Below are positions 7,627 to 14,785 of a stretch of 42,510 nt of DNA, one piece after another. The notes under the pieces were generated by a model that did no database searches, had not been told where the DNA came from, and was given only the letters and a program-made list of their open reading frames with translations. Both the position numbers and the translations under genes were made by a program. Source of the DNA: JAUNKE01 sp041853585 (GTDB lineage: Bacteria > Bacillota > Clostridia > Peptostreptococcales > Filifactoraceae). The stretch is taken from positions 1-42,510 of the forward strand of contig JBGZSM010000013.1 in assembly GCA_041853585.1 (NCBI GenBank), given 5' to 3'. Position 1 is the first letter of the stretch; each line of letters opens with the position of its first letter.

Positions 7627-8275
7627 CCAAGCGCAGTTTGAAAAGGGAATGCAGGAGCTTAGTTATTTGGACAGTAAGATAAAGGAGATGACGAGGACTA
7701 AGAAACTCATTGAATCGGAACTTCAAAGTGTTTTGTTTCAGGAACTGGAGAATAAGAATTTGAAATTTATTGAGGTGGATACGACATCCGGCGCTGCCAA
7801 TTTGGCTTATAAAAATAAATTGACGATTGATGATTTCTCAATGCTTCAAGGGTTGTTCGGGGATATGGTATTTTCAAAGGTCAAGCGGGAGATTGAAGAG
7901 AAGATAAAGTTCAGCAGCAAGGATTTTGAACAAGCTATCATCGCGCTTTATCAAGGTAATTTCAAGGAGCATAATCTGGATGAATTGCTGTCCGGTTTGG
8001 GACTGGATGAAAAGCAGAAAAAAACGGCACTCAAAAAGTTGAAGGGGGATTATATCAAGGACAAGGAACTTTTGGAGAGCATGGGTGCGCAGGATGATGA
8101 TTTGGAGGAAGAACTGGATATCATTAAGGAGCATAAAAACTGGGAGCTGGTCAGTCGGTTCTTTGGAACGGATGAAGTGGATTTAGAAAAGTTGAAGCGG
8201 GCGATTTTTGTGGAAGAAATTTTGGCTTTTGGAACGAAGTTTAAGGATAAGTCGGATGATGAAAGTGCCATGTAA
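7619..8275 (+). CDS. Early protein of unknown function (Gam-like position)
   Basis: This 218-aa charged protein has a coiled-coil N-terminus (residues about 5-45) and a mostly helical remainder with several acidic stretches. In Mu the host-nuclease inhibitor Gam is encoded in this part of the early region and also starts with a coiled coil. The sequence does not let me assign it to that family. It overlaps the upstream gene by 8 bases and has an AGGAGG site. Confidence 0.65.
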   Translation: MINQAQFEKGMQELSYLDSKIKEMTRTKKLIESELQSVLFQELENKNLKFIEVDTTSGAANLAYKNKLTIDDFSMLQGLFGDMVFSKVKREIEEKIKFSSKDFEQAIIALYQGNFKEHNLDELLSGLGLDEKQKKTALKKLKGDYIKDKELLESMGAQDDDLEEELDIIKEHKNWELVSRFFGTDEVDLEKLKRAIFVEEILAFGTKFKDKSDDESAM

Positions 8276-8444
8276 AAATTGTGAATTGAGGGAGGTAGGT
8301 TGTCATAGCAGGTGTGATGCCTACCTTCTTTATAAAAAGGAAATGGCACTATTAAATGAGCGCCGCAAAGAGCATTTGGGTTTGAAAAATTATATTTTTT
8401 CGGCATGCCAAAGACAGCATATTAAATCGGAAAGCAGGTGGTAG
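8256..8444 (+). CDS. Small Cys-rich phage protein (CKNC...CHSRC)
   Basis: This is a 62-aa protein of a type often found in Firmicute phage early regions. An N-terminal CxxC (CKNC) and C(x)3C-like pair (GCHSRC) form a probable zinc knuckle, followed by a basic helical stretch. The start is ATG 8256 or the adjacent ATG 8259, both behind AAGGATAAG and inside the end of the previous gene. The role is unknown; nucleic-acid binding is plausible. Confidence 0.7.
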   Translation: MMKVPCKNCELREVGCHSRCDAYLLYKKEMALLNERRKEHLGLKNYIFSACQRQHIKSESRW

Positions 8445-8446
8445 CT

Positions 8447-8785
8447 ATGGAACGGTATTCCAAAGAGGAACGGGAGTTTATTGAGAAATACTTTGAAATG
8501 CTCAGGTGGACAAGAAAGTCGGGGAAGTTGTCGGAAAGTATCCGGAAAAGGCAACTGGAGTATTTCTTAAAATATGATAAAAATATTGTTTTAAGAGCTT
8601 TAAAAATTCATATTGAGAAGTATCCTACAATGCGTGAAGAGTACACGCGCGGGATTATTCGGAATTTAGAAAGAGAGGGAATTGGGCATGGATGTCGAGG
8701 GGATGATCGAGCGCTTGAAAGCGGCGCAAAAAGTTTGGCGGAGAGAAACCGAGCAGCAGCCGATGCCATCGGAAAAAAAGTATGA
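8447..8785 (+). CDS. Possible replication partner protein
   Basis: This 112-aa helical, basic protein starts MERYSKEEREFIEKYFEMLR. It sits directly upstream of the helicase loader, where many phages encode a replisome organiser. Residues 5-75 resemble the C-terminal helical part of such proteins, but the match is weak. Its last 98 bases overlap the loader gene in another frame, an unusually long overlap. The tail beyond residue about 80 is low-complexity and may be dispensable. Confidence 0.55.
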   Translation: MERYSKEEREFIEKYFEMLRWTRKSGKLSESIRKRQLEYFLKYDKNIVLRALKIHIEKYPTMREEYTRGIIRNLEREGIGHGCRGDDRALESGAKSLAERNRAAADAIGKKV

Positions 8786-9515
8786 TTGTCCTATTTGTAA
8801 GGATCAAGAAATCTTGTTGATTGATGATAAGGCGGTTGTTTGTGAATGTGCTGCACAAAAAAGGCTGGCTCGGGTGATGAAGAGTTGTAATATCAGCGAT
8901 GAAATTCAGCGCAAGACATTTGATGCTTTTGGCGAAAATGTGGAGCCGGAGATTTTAGAAATTAAACGGATGTGTGAGGAGTATGCAAGGGGACTGGTAA
9001 AGTATTATGAACGAAAAGGCTCGCTGGTGGGTGCACCGAGTTTGGGAATTTGTGGGACGAGTGGTCTTGGAAAAACGCATTTAATTACAGCGATTGCGAA
9101 AGTATTGCTGGATGAAACTAAGGCTCTCCCGGTATTTTTTAACTGGATATCTTCTTTTAAAGAATGGCTAGGGTATTACAATTCGGCGGACAACAAGGAC
9201 AAGGTCAATGAGATCCGTGATAAGCTCTATCATGCGGATATTCTCATTATCGATGATTTATGTAAGGACGGAGGAAATGCGAGTTGGGTGAATGAGATGT
9301 ATGGCGTCATTGATTATCGTTATCGAAAGCAGCTGCCTATTATTTTCAGCAGTGAGTATTATGGCGAGCTGGTGAATTTGTTGAGTGAGGCGGTATTCGG
9401 ACGGCTTCGGGAAATGACACAAAGCGCGAAGACCGGGAAGTATTATATGAAAACCTGTTTTGTCAAAGCAGGCGAGAATCCGCTGAAGTATAATTATCGT
9501 CTAAGGGGGATGTAA
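8688..9515 (+). CDS. DnaC/DnaI/IstB-type helicase loader ATPase
   Basis: This 275-aa AAA+ protein has an N-terminal zinc-binding segment (CPICKDQE...CEC), Walker A GTSGLGKT, Walker B ILIIDDL and an IFSSEYY...FGRL segment fitting the sensor-1/arginine region of the DnaC family. It would load the host replicative helicase. ATG 8688 is preceded by AGAGAGGGA; TTG 8682 is an alternative. IstB is closely related, but the zinc segment and distance from the transposase favour a replication loader. Confidence 0.88.
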   Translation: MDVEGMIERLKAAQKVWRRETEQQPMPSEKKYDCPICKDQEILLIDDKAVVCECAAQKRLARVMKSCNISDEIQRKTFDAFGENVEPEILEIKRMCEEYARGLVKYYERKGSLVGAPSLGICGTSGLGKTHLITAIAKVLLDETKALPVFFNWISSFKEWLGYYNSADNKDKVNEIRDKLYHADILIIDDLCKDGGNASWVNEMYGVIDYRYRKQLPIIFSSEYYGELVNLLSEAVFGRLREMTQSAKTGKYYMKTCFVKAGENPLKYNYRLRGM

Positions 9516-9609
9516 AGTTTGATTTATAACTGGAAAAATAATCGCCTTATAACAAAGTGTTTTGAATGGTTTTAGATTTCCGAGAAACGAGGTGTATGAA
9601 ATATAATAT

Positions 9610-10089
9610 ATGAATAAGAGAAGAGTAGAAATGATTCGCTCGTGGGAAATTAAATCGCTATACGCAATGGCTTCTGTTGGCGGTTTGGTGGATCGTCATG
9701 CGGATGAGGATGAGTTACATTTGATTGTAAGACGGTTGACCGGGAAAGAAAGCATTAAAAAACTGACGCGCAGTGAGTATTTCAAAGTGCATCAGGAGAT
9801 AGACCGGATTGTCAATGGTAGTAGCGATGGTGGGCGAATTGATGAGGAGCAGATTAAAAAGGCTTGGGCGCTGATGTATCGGATTGCAGAATTATCACCA
9901 TCTGATGTGAGTGCGGGGGAGCGCATGTGTGGAGCGATTAAGAAGAATTGCAAAGTGGATGCGCATCCGAAAGACCCGTTTCGTTTTGTGGACGGGCAAA
10001 AGTTATGGTTTTTGATTGAACAGCTGAAGCGGTATGTGCGCAGTTTGGAAAAGGAAGGTGAGGGGGATGGATTTATGGGAAAAAATTGA
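9610..10089 (+). CDS. GemA-like regulatory protein (DUF1018 type)
   Basis: This 159-aa protein matches the Mu gp16/GemA pattern: an N-terminal KIAK-like helix (SWEIKSLYAMASVGGLVD) then RRLTGKESIKKLTRSEYFKV. In Mu, GemA modulates host gene expression and gyrase-linked supercoiling. The ATG at 9610 has a GAGGTG site about 15 bases upstream; a five-codon frame (9597-9614) separates site and start. It sits before the Mor-like gene, as in Mu. Confidence 0.8.
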   Translation: MNKRRVEMIRSWEIKSLYAMASVGGLVDRHADEDELHLIVRRLTGKESIKKLTRSEYFKVHQEIDRIVNGSSDGGRIDEEQIKKAWALMYRIAELSPSDVSAGERMCGAIKKNCKVDAHPKDPFRFVDGQKLWFLIEQLKRYVRSLEKEGEGDGFMGKN

Positions 10090-10390
10090 GCCAGGGGATT
10101 TATCTGAGGAACAAAAAGGTATTCTTGAATTGGTGGGTATTGAGGTGTATAAACGATTAGTGGAGTATTTCGGCGGACAGTCTATCTATATCGCGAAGCT
10201 GGATACCATTACAAGGAGTCTCCGAGACAGGAAGATTTTAGAAGAGTTTAATGGTAGTAATTATGCGGAGCTTGCTCGAAGGTATGGTCTGTCCGTTCGT
10301 GCGATTCGTAATGTGGTGGATTCTTCGGATTGTCACTCAAGGTATTGCAAGAAAAATCAAATCAGTTTATTCGAAGAAGGGCAGGAGTAA
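10067..10390 (+). CDS. Mor/C-family transcription activator
   Basis: This 107-aa protein has an N-terminal dimerisation part (ILELVGIEVYKRLVEYFGGQSIYIAKL) and a C-terminal helix-turn-helix (YAELARRYGLSVRAIRNVV), the layout of Mu Mor and C. These proteins switch on middle and late transcription by binding next to promoters and contacting RNA polymerase. Only one member is present, so it may do both jobs. ATG 10067 has AAGGAAGGTGAGGGGG upstream and overlaps the GemA-like gene. Confidence 0.9.
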   Translation: MDLWEKIEPGDLSEEQKGILELVGIEVYKRLVEYFGGQSIYIAKLDTITRSLRDRKILEEFNGSNYAELARRYGLSVRAIRNVVDSSDCHSRYCKKNQISLFEEGQE

Positions 10391-10404
10391 CTGCTCTTTT
10401 TTAC

Positions 10405-10430
10405 TTTACACTTCTATATAGAAATGTAAA
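10405..10430. promoter_or_regulatory. 26-bp palindromic operator candidate
   Basis: TTTACACTTCTATATAGAAATGTAAA is symmetric apart from one pair (C/A at positions 7 and 20). It lies 6 bp upstream of the -35 box of the next promoter. Its size and symmetry suit a dimeric HTH protein; the HTH-ImmA protein at 11150 is the obvious candidate. Confidence 0.65.
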
Positions 10431-10436
10431 AAATAG

Positions 10437-10466
10437 TTGACATAACTTAGGTAAAAAGTATATAAT
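10437..10466 (+). promoter_or_regulatory. Consensus promoter of the ImmA cassette
   Basis: TTGACA (10437-10442), an 18-bp spacer and TATAAT (10461-10466) match both sigma-A hexamers perfectly. Expression independent of the phage cascade, hence during lysogeny, is expected. Confidence 0.85.
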
Positions 10467-10497
10467 TATTACAAATAAATAAAAAAGGGGTGATCGT

Positions 10498-11133
10498 TTG
10501 AATATTATTTGTAAATCTTTTTGTAAGGATGCTGCTAAAAGTTCAAAATTGGCTTTAAATGCTTGTAGAGAAATTTTTTCTAAGAGTGAAATTTTTGATG
10601 GAGGTTGTTTAGTTAAGAGCGGGATAGAGAAGTTATTAGTTCAATTTGCTATGAATAAGGTTTTTGGTGACTTTGGTCAAATGGGCAACTCGTCATATAA
10701 ATGTACTCCTTTACAACTTGGACCGTATAATAATAAAGTGTTGACTATTCATTCTCCTGAAAATCACATTTTAACGATTGCAAGAACTGATGGTGGATCG
10801 ACTCTTCCAAGAGCAGCAAAGTATAAAAAGAATTTAGCTCAAAGGAATCAAGGATTTGGACAAATTGAAATGGATATCATCAATGCGGGTAACTTTTTTG
10901 AACAAGGGATGTATGGAATTATTGGATATGGGGTAAAAGATATGCAATTTTCCCACTTGGGTATAATTTTCCCGGATAAGGATTTCAAAAATATTATACA
11001 CAGACAAAATTTACTTGATGAACTTTTTGATGAAGAAACATTCAAGCCAATGATGTCAGAAGAGGAGTACATTGTGGGTTTGAAAGACGATTTGGTAAAA
11101 GTTGGAAAACAATTAAGTGGCAATCAAAAATAG
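10498..11133 (+). CDS. Unknown partner of the HTH-ImmA protein
   Basis: This 211-aa protein starts at TTG behind AAGGGGTGATCG. I do not recognise a named family. It is soluble, with no signal or membrane segment. A central stretch (about residues 70-150) contains ENHILTIARTDGGSTLPRAA and a run of glycine- and aromatic-rich strand-like segments ending YGIIGYGVKDMQFSHLGIIFPD. Proteins of this general build are found beside HTH-ImmA/IrrE proteins in other Firmicutes. The 16-bp gap to the next gene implies one transcript. It may be a toxin or effector controlled by its neighbour. Confidence 0.7.
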   Translation: MNIICKSFCKDAAKSSKLALNACREIFSKSEIFDGGCLVKSGIEKLLVQFAMNKVFGDFGQMGNSSYKCTPLQLGPYNNKVLTIHSPENHILTIARTDGGSTLPRAAKYKKNLAQRNQGFGQIEMDIINAGNFFEQGMYGIIGYGVKDMQFSHLGIIFPDKDFKNIIHRQNLLDELFDEETFKPMMSEEEYIVGLKDDLVKVGKQLSGNQK

Positions 11134-11149
11134 AGTGTGGTGAAGTAGT

Positions 11150-12289
11150 ATGTTAATAAACAAGAAGGTTGTTCCAAAGCGAATTAAGCAAGCGAGAATA
11201 TCTAGGGGGTTTTCTAAAGTTGAACTTGCTGACTTGATAGGAGTCACCAGACAAGCGGTCTCTCAATATGAATCAGGGAAGATTGAACCTAGCTGGGGTG
11301 TTTTGAATGAAATGTCTCGGATATTGAAGTATCCGGTAGATTTTTTTAGAAAGTCTGTGTCTGAAGAAGCGCAAGCGTCGGTTGTGTTTTTTAGAAGCAA
11401 AAAAACTGCTAAAAAAAAGGATATGGAATCGGCAATAGAAAAAATCAAAGTATTTAGTGACATTCATAGTTTTTTAGCGACTTATATTGATTTTCCGAAG
11501 CCGGATCTCCCTATTATAGATTATTTGGGTGACGGAATTAATCCATTAGACAATGAGACAATTGAACAGTACGCTCAAGAGTTAAGAAGGCATTGGAAGT
11601 TAGCTAATTCCCCTATTCAAAATCTCACAAATGTAGTGCAAAAAAAAGGCGTAGTCATTTCAAAAATGGATTTGCGTCTCGGTAAAATAGATGCGTTTTC
11701 TGTCGTACTAGATAATATACCATATATTTTTTTGGGGAATACTCAGAGTAGTAATGCAAGGATTCGATTTGATATTGCTCATGAATTAGGTCATATATTG
11801 ATGCATACAGATTCCTTTGATGAATCAGATTTTGAGAATCCGGCAACGAAAAAGGTGTTAGAAAACGAAGCGGACAGATTTGCCGGAGCTTTTCTTTTAC
11901 CTAGGGTAAAGTTTGAAGAGGATATTTTTTCTACTTCTATAAATCACTTTATTACTCTCAAAAAGAAGTGGTTAACTTCCATAAGCAGCATGATTTATCG
12001 TTGTGAAGAATTAGGTTTATTTTCGTCGAATCAAATAAAGTATTTAAAAGACCAAATGACCATGAAAAGATATTGGAGAAAAGAGCCTTTGGACGATGCA
12101 ATTCCTAAAGAAGTCCCTTTGATGGAAAAACAAGCAATTGAATTGATTTTAAATCACAATGTGTTAACTCCATCTGAAATTGTAAATCAAATTGCTTGCC
12201 GAGCAGAGGAAATTGAGCAGTATTGTTTTTTGGAAGAGGGAACGCTCAAAGAAGAAAGAACAGATAATATTGTTAAATTTAGAATCTAA
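11150..12289 (+). CDS. HTH plus ImmA/IrrE metallopeptidase
   Basis: This 379-aa protein has an XRE-type HTH at residues about 12-66 (ELADLIGVTRQAVSQYESGK). An ImmA/IrrE-type zinc peptidase domain has HELGH at 211-215 and ENEADRFAGAFLLP at 238-251, with the third zinc-ligand glutamate. A C-terminal region of about 100 aa follows. Such fusions bind and cleave regulators; examples are ImmA of ICEBs1, which cleaves its repressor, and HTH-ImmA antitoxins. Here it probably autoregulates at the 10405-10430 palindrome and controls the gene at 10498. Confidence 0.9.
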   Translation: MLINKKVVPKRIKQARISRGFSKVELADLIGVTRQAVSQYESGKIEPSWGVLNEMSRILKYPVDFFRKSVSEEAQASVVFFRSKKTAKKKDMESAIEKIKVFSDIHSFLATYIDFPKPDLPIIDYLGDGINPLDNETIEQYAQELRRHWKLANSPIQNLTNVVQKKGVVISKMDLRLGKIDAFSVVLDNIPYIFLGNTQSSNARIRFDIAHELGHILMHTDSFDESDFENPATKKVLENEADRFAGAFLLPRVKFEEDIFSTSINHFITLKKKWLTSISSMIYRCEELGLFSSNQIKYLKDQMTMKRYWRKEPLDDAIPKEVPLMEKQAIELILNHNVLTPSEIVNQIACRAEEIEQYCFLEEGTLKEERTDNIVKFRI

Positions 12290-12355
12290 ACGAGACAAAA
12301 CAGTGCTTGATATAAACTCTTGTAGACGAAAAAAGAGTTTTGTGATAACATGTTA

Positions 12356-12418
12356 GTGTAAAACACTTGTAAGTGGAATGTTTCTAAAGTGAAACGCTTC
12401 ATTTTGCAGGTGTTTTTT
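12356..12418 (+). terminator. Terminator after the ImmA cassette
   Basis: AAACACTTG near the start pairs with CAGGTGTTT near the end of a long hairpin with further internal pairing around TTTC-TAAA-GTGAAA, followed by seven T. A smaller inverted repeat AAACTCTT/AAGAGTTT (12314-12321/12333-12340) precedes it. Together they isolate the cassette from the head operon; the smaller repeat could instead be an activator site for the late promoter. Confidence 0.6.
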
Positions 12419-12479
12419 TGTGCGATAAAATAGGAGTAACGAAGAAAAAAAGAAATCAACAGAAAGGGAACGGGGAAGA

Positions 12480-12923
12480 ATGGAAGCGGAAATTATTGGG
12501 AGGTTGCTATGGCTAATCGTGGGAACGATTTTGGGGCTGTTGGCGTATTTTTTGAAAAAGACGGATACGAAGGTGGACGAAAACCAAAGGGAAGTCAACC
12601 GAATCAAAAAAGATTATGCCACGAAAGACGACCTGAAGGACATCCAAACAGAGATGGGCGAAAACCAGAAAGAAGTAAATTACATTAAGCAGGATTACGC
12701 AACAAAAGGTGATTTGCGAAGTGCAAAAACGGAGCTGGAAACACATTTTAAGGAGCAAAATTCGGAAGTAATGAAAAAGCTTGAGAAAATAGAAGACAAG
12801 ATTGCAACTATCAATGATAAGAATGTAAGTAAGGAAGATTTTATCGTGGCGAACAGCCGAATTGAAGATAAAATTCAGCGTATTACTGATATTTTACTGG
12901 ATATGGGAAGTTGTGGAAAGTAG
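12480..12923 (+). CDS. Membrane/coiled-coil protein (Mu gp25-like position)
   Basis: This 147-aa protein has one transmembrane segment (about residues 7-25), then a long charged coiled coil. A duplicated block of about 21 residues is visible: VDENQREVNRIKKDYATKDD and GENQKEVNYIKQDYATKGD. Mu gp25 is likewise a short membrane-anchored coiled-coil protein preceding gp26 and gp27. RBS GGGGAAGA precedes the ATG. The function is unknown. Confidence 0.7.
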   Translation: MEAEIIGRLLWLIVGTILGLLAYFLKKTDTKVDENQREVNRIKKDYATKDDLKDIQTEMGENQKEVNYIKQDYATKGDLRSAKTELETHFKEQNSEVMKKLEKIEDKIATINDKNVSKEDFIVANSRIEDKIQRITDILLDMGSCGK

Positions 12924-12933
12924 GAGTTAAAGC

Positions 12934-13260
12934 ATGAATACGGAAGATATTAAAAGAAAAATCATTGCCGGAGAGTTTGCCGAAAACAACGGGCGGATTA
13001 TCCGGACAATCAATATATTGGAAGGTGAGTATGTCGGATTGGATGTAGTGAAACGAGCGCTGACGGCTATCAATCCGGCGGATTTCCAAAAGTCGGTCGT
13101 GTATCTTGAACGAGCCGGATATATTGAAATTCGGGATGAATTTTCAAAAGAAATGATTACAACGGAAAAGGCGAAGATTGTGGATGCGGAAGCGACACTC
13201 TCGGCATCGGGAATCAAACTGGCGCTTGGGTTTATCAAAGATGAAGCGGTAGAGATTTAG
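12934..13260 (+). CDS. Mu gp26-like protein
   Basis: This 108-aa protein lies between the gp25-like and gp27-like genes, the position of Mu gp26. The sequence suggests a winged-helix fold: helices, then YLERAGYIEIRDEF, a typical wing hairpin. AGGAG precedes the ATG. It could bind DNA in packaging or regulation. Assignment is mainly by synteny. Confidence 0.65.
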   Translation: MNTEDIKRKIIAGEFAENNGRIIRTINILEGEYVGLDVVKRALTAINPADFQKSVVYLERAGYIEIRDEFSKEMITTEKAKIVDAEATLSASGIKLALGFIKDEAVEI

Positions 13261-13269
13261 GAGGTGCTT

Positions 13270-13812
13270 ATGGTTAAGAACAGAAAGCACTCTAAGGTTG
13301 ACAGGCTGCCTGCCTCGTTGAAAGACGCAGTTGAACAGATGATGATGGCGGGCGAGAAATACAGCGACATTGTGGACTTCATCAAAGAAAATGATTTTGA
13401 CATTTCTATTGCTTCGGTTTGCCGTCATGCAAAAACGCTGAATGCGAATCTGCAAAGCATTAAAATTGCTCAGGAAAATTTCAGGGTGCTGATGGAAGAG
13501 ATGGAAAAGTATCCACAGCTTGATACGACGGAAGCGATTGTGCGGCTTACTTCACATAATATGTTGGAAGCAATTCAAAATATGAGTAGTGAACAATGGT
13601 CGGAGATTGAACCGGAGAAGATGTTGAAAAATGTCAATGGACTCATTCGGGCGGCAGCGTACAAATCGAAAGTGGATTTGGAAAATAAGGATACATTGGG
13701 ACAAGGTTTTGAGGCAGTCAAGGAACTGGTGTTCAGTGCGATGGCGAAGGAAGCGCCGGAACTTTATTCCAAAGTGGTGGAATTCTTGGATTTGAAAAAG
13801 GATGAGATATAA
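13270..13812 (+). CDS. Mu gp27-like protein, probable small terminase subunit
   Basis: This 180-aa protein resembles the DUF3486/Mu gp27 family. It starts with KHSKVDRLPASLKDAVEQMM, the family's usual opening, followed by an HTH (SDIVDFIKENDFDISIASVCRHAK) and a helical remainder. The family is proposed to recognise phage DNA for packaging. It precedes the large terminase, separated by two small genes. ATG 13270 sits 6 bases after TTAGGAGG; GTG 13264 is in frame but inside that site. Confidence 0.85.
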   Translation: MVKNRKHSKVDRLPASLKDAVEQMMMAGEKYSDIVDFIKENDFDISIASVCRHAKTLNANLQSIKIAQENFRVLMEEMEKYPQLDTTEAIVRLTSHNMLEAIQNMSSEQWSEIEPEKMLKNVNGLIRAAAYKSKVDLENKDTLGQGFEAVKELVFSAMAKEAPELYSKVVEFLDLKKDEI

Positions 13813-13846
13813 TAGGCTTGGTTTTGAGATAAGGAGAATCTATAGC

Positions 13847-14002
13847 ATGTTTTTGATGGTAATTTTTTCTATATTATTTTTTATTGCGATTTTATTGGCG
13901 GTTCCTTATTTAGTTTATAAAAAACTAAACATTGCTTACGAGACGGATCTAAATGTGAAGAGATATCGTAGAAAATATAAAAATAATAGAGGAAGAAAAT
14001 AA
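13847..14002 (+). CDS. Small membrane protein
   Basis: This 51-aa protein is one hydrophobic segment (MFLMVIFSILFFIAILLAV) followed by a strongly basic tail (RRKYKNNRGRK). ATG 13847 is chosen because AAGGAG lies 10 bases upstream; ATG 13802 is in frame but lacks a site. Function unknown. It is AT-richer than its neighbours. Confidence 0.55.
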   Translation: MFLMVIFSILFFIAILLAVPYLVYKKLNIAYETDLNVKRYRRKYKNNRGRK

Positions 14003-14545
14003 ATGTATGTTGTTCAGCTCCGACCAATGTCGGAATTTAAAGCGAAGAATCGATTATTAAGGAAAGGTTATTCGGCAGTTGTGCCAATGGAGCATCGTCT
14101 CGAGCGGCGACAAGGGAAGTGGCACACAAAACTTAGGATTTTGTTCAGTTCATACCTTTTTATTGATAAGGAAGAATTAACGCCGAAAGATTATCATCGC
14201 ATTTTGGAAAACGAGTATGTACTTCGGTTTTTAGGCGAAAAAGGTAATCCGACAAAATTGTCCGGCGATGAAGCAAAGTTCATTCGATTTTTGGATGCGC
14301 ATACGGAATTGATTAAACTTGAAAATGTGACTAAAGGCGACGCAGTAAGTATTCATGGTGTGGATGCAGTTATAAAGGAAATTCAAAAGCGACAAAAAAG
14401 AGCGGTATTTGAGATTGACTTGGCAGGAGAAATACACCAAATTACGCTATCGTGTCAATTTGAACAGGATGACGAGGAAGGACATGGGTTGATTCGTCCC
14501 CATGAAGAGAATCGTCGGACAGAATACATGACAACCGGACATTAA
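14003..14545 (+). CDS. NusG-like (NGN domain) transcription elongation protein
   Basis: This 180-aa protein begins MYVVQLRPMSEFKAKNRLLR, the NusG N-terminal fold. It has RRQGKWHTKLRILFSSYLFI at the RNA polymerase-contact strand and a KOW-like C-terminus (KGDAVSIHGVDAVIKEIQKR). Specialised NusG paralogues such as RfaH and LoaP let polymerase read through terminators in long operons. Its place just upstream of two terminator-like hairpins and the roughly 20-kb morphogenesis operon suggests late-gene antitermination. Confidence 0.8.
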   Translation: MYVVQLRPMSEFKAKNRLLRKGYSAVVPMEHRLERRQGKWHTKLRILFSSYLFIDKEELTPKDYHRILENEYVLRFLGEKGNPTKLSGDEAKFIRFLDAHTELIKLENVTKGDAVSIHGVDAVIKEIQKRQKRAVFEIDLAGEIHQITLSCQFEQDDEEGHGLIRPHEENRRTEYMTTGH

Positions 14546-14554
14546 AATCCGGGT

Positions 14555-14582
14555 GGCGAAGCACGCCCATTTCGCTTTTTAG
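14555..14582 (+). terminator. Hairpin with T run after the NusG-like gene
   Basis: GGCGAA near 14555 pairs with TTTCGC before TTTTT. A competing short stem GGGTG/CACGCCC overlaps it. It may be a terminator or part of an antitermination recruitment site for the NusG-like protein. Confidence 0.4.
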
Positions 14583-14644
14583 GGTATATTTTTTCGGCTG
14601 GGGCAAAATAGGCTGTTTTAGGAGCGATATATTTCTGTTAAAAA

Positions 14645-14674
14645 GCGTTCAAAAGCCGTTCAAATTCGTTTTAG
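14645..14674. repeat. Internal copy of the left-end motif cluster
   Basis: GCGTTCAAAA (14645-14654), CCGTTCAAAT (14656-14665) and GTTTTAG (14668-14674) appear in the same order and orientation as at 621-660 in the left end. The spacing between the first two words is shorter by 9 bp. The function is unknown: an internal transposase, enhancer or activator site. Confidence 0.55.
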
Positions 14675-14710
14675 AATTTTTGGGAGTGTTATCCGTCACA
14701 ACATATCGAC

Positions 14711-14745
14711 AAAAGGGGCTTAAAATTGAAATTTAAGGCTCTTTT
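14711..14745 (+). terminator. Terminator-like hairpin before the large terminase gene
   Basis: AAAAGGGGCTTAAA pairs with TTTAAGGCTCTTTT (12 of 14) across a 7-nt loop and is followed by ATTTT. It lies 40 bases before the terminase start, so late transcripts from upstream must read through it. Confidence 0.5.
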
Positions 14746-14785
14746 ATTTTGCAAAAAATAAAAAATAAGGAAAGGGGGTATCTAT

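Noticed and set aside
5764..9515. IstA/IstB insertion sequence within the prophage
   Set aside because: The ATPase after the transposase has the MuB-type N-terminal HTH, and the second ATPase is distant with a zinc segment; no insertion-sequence inverted repeats were seen around them.
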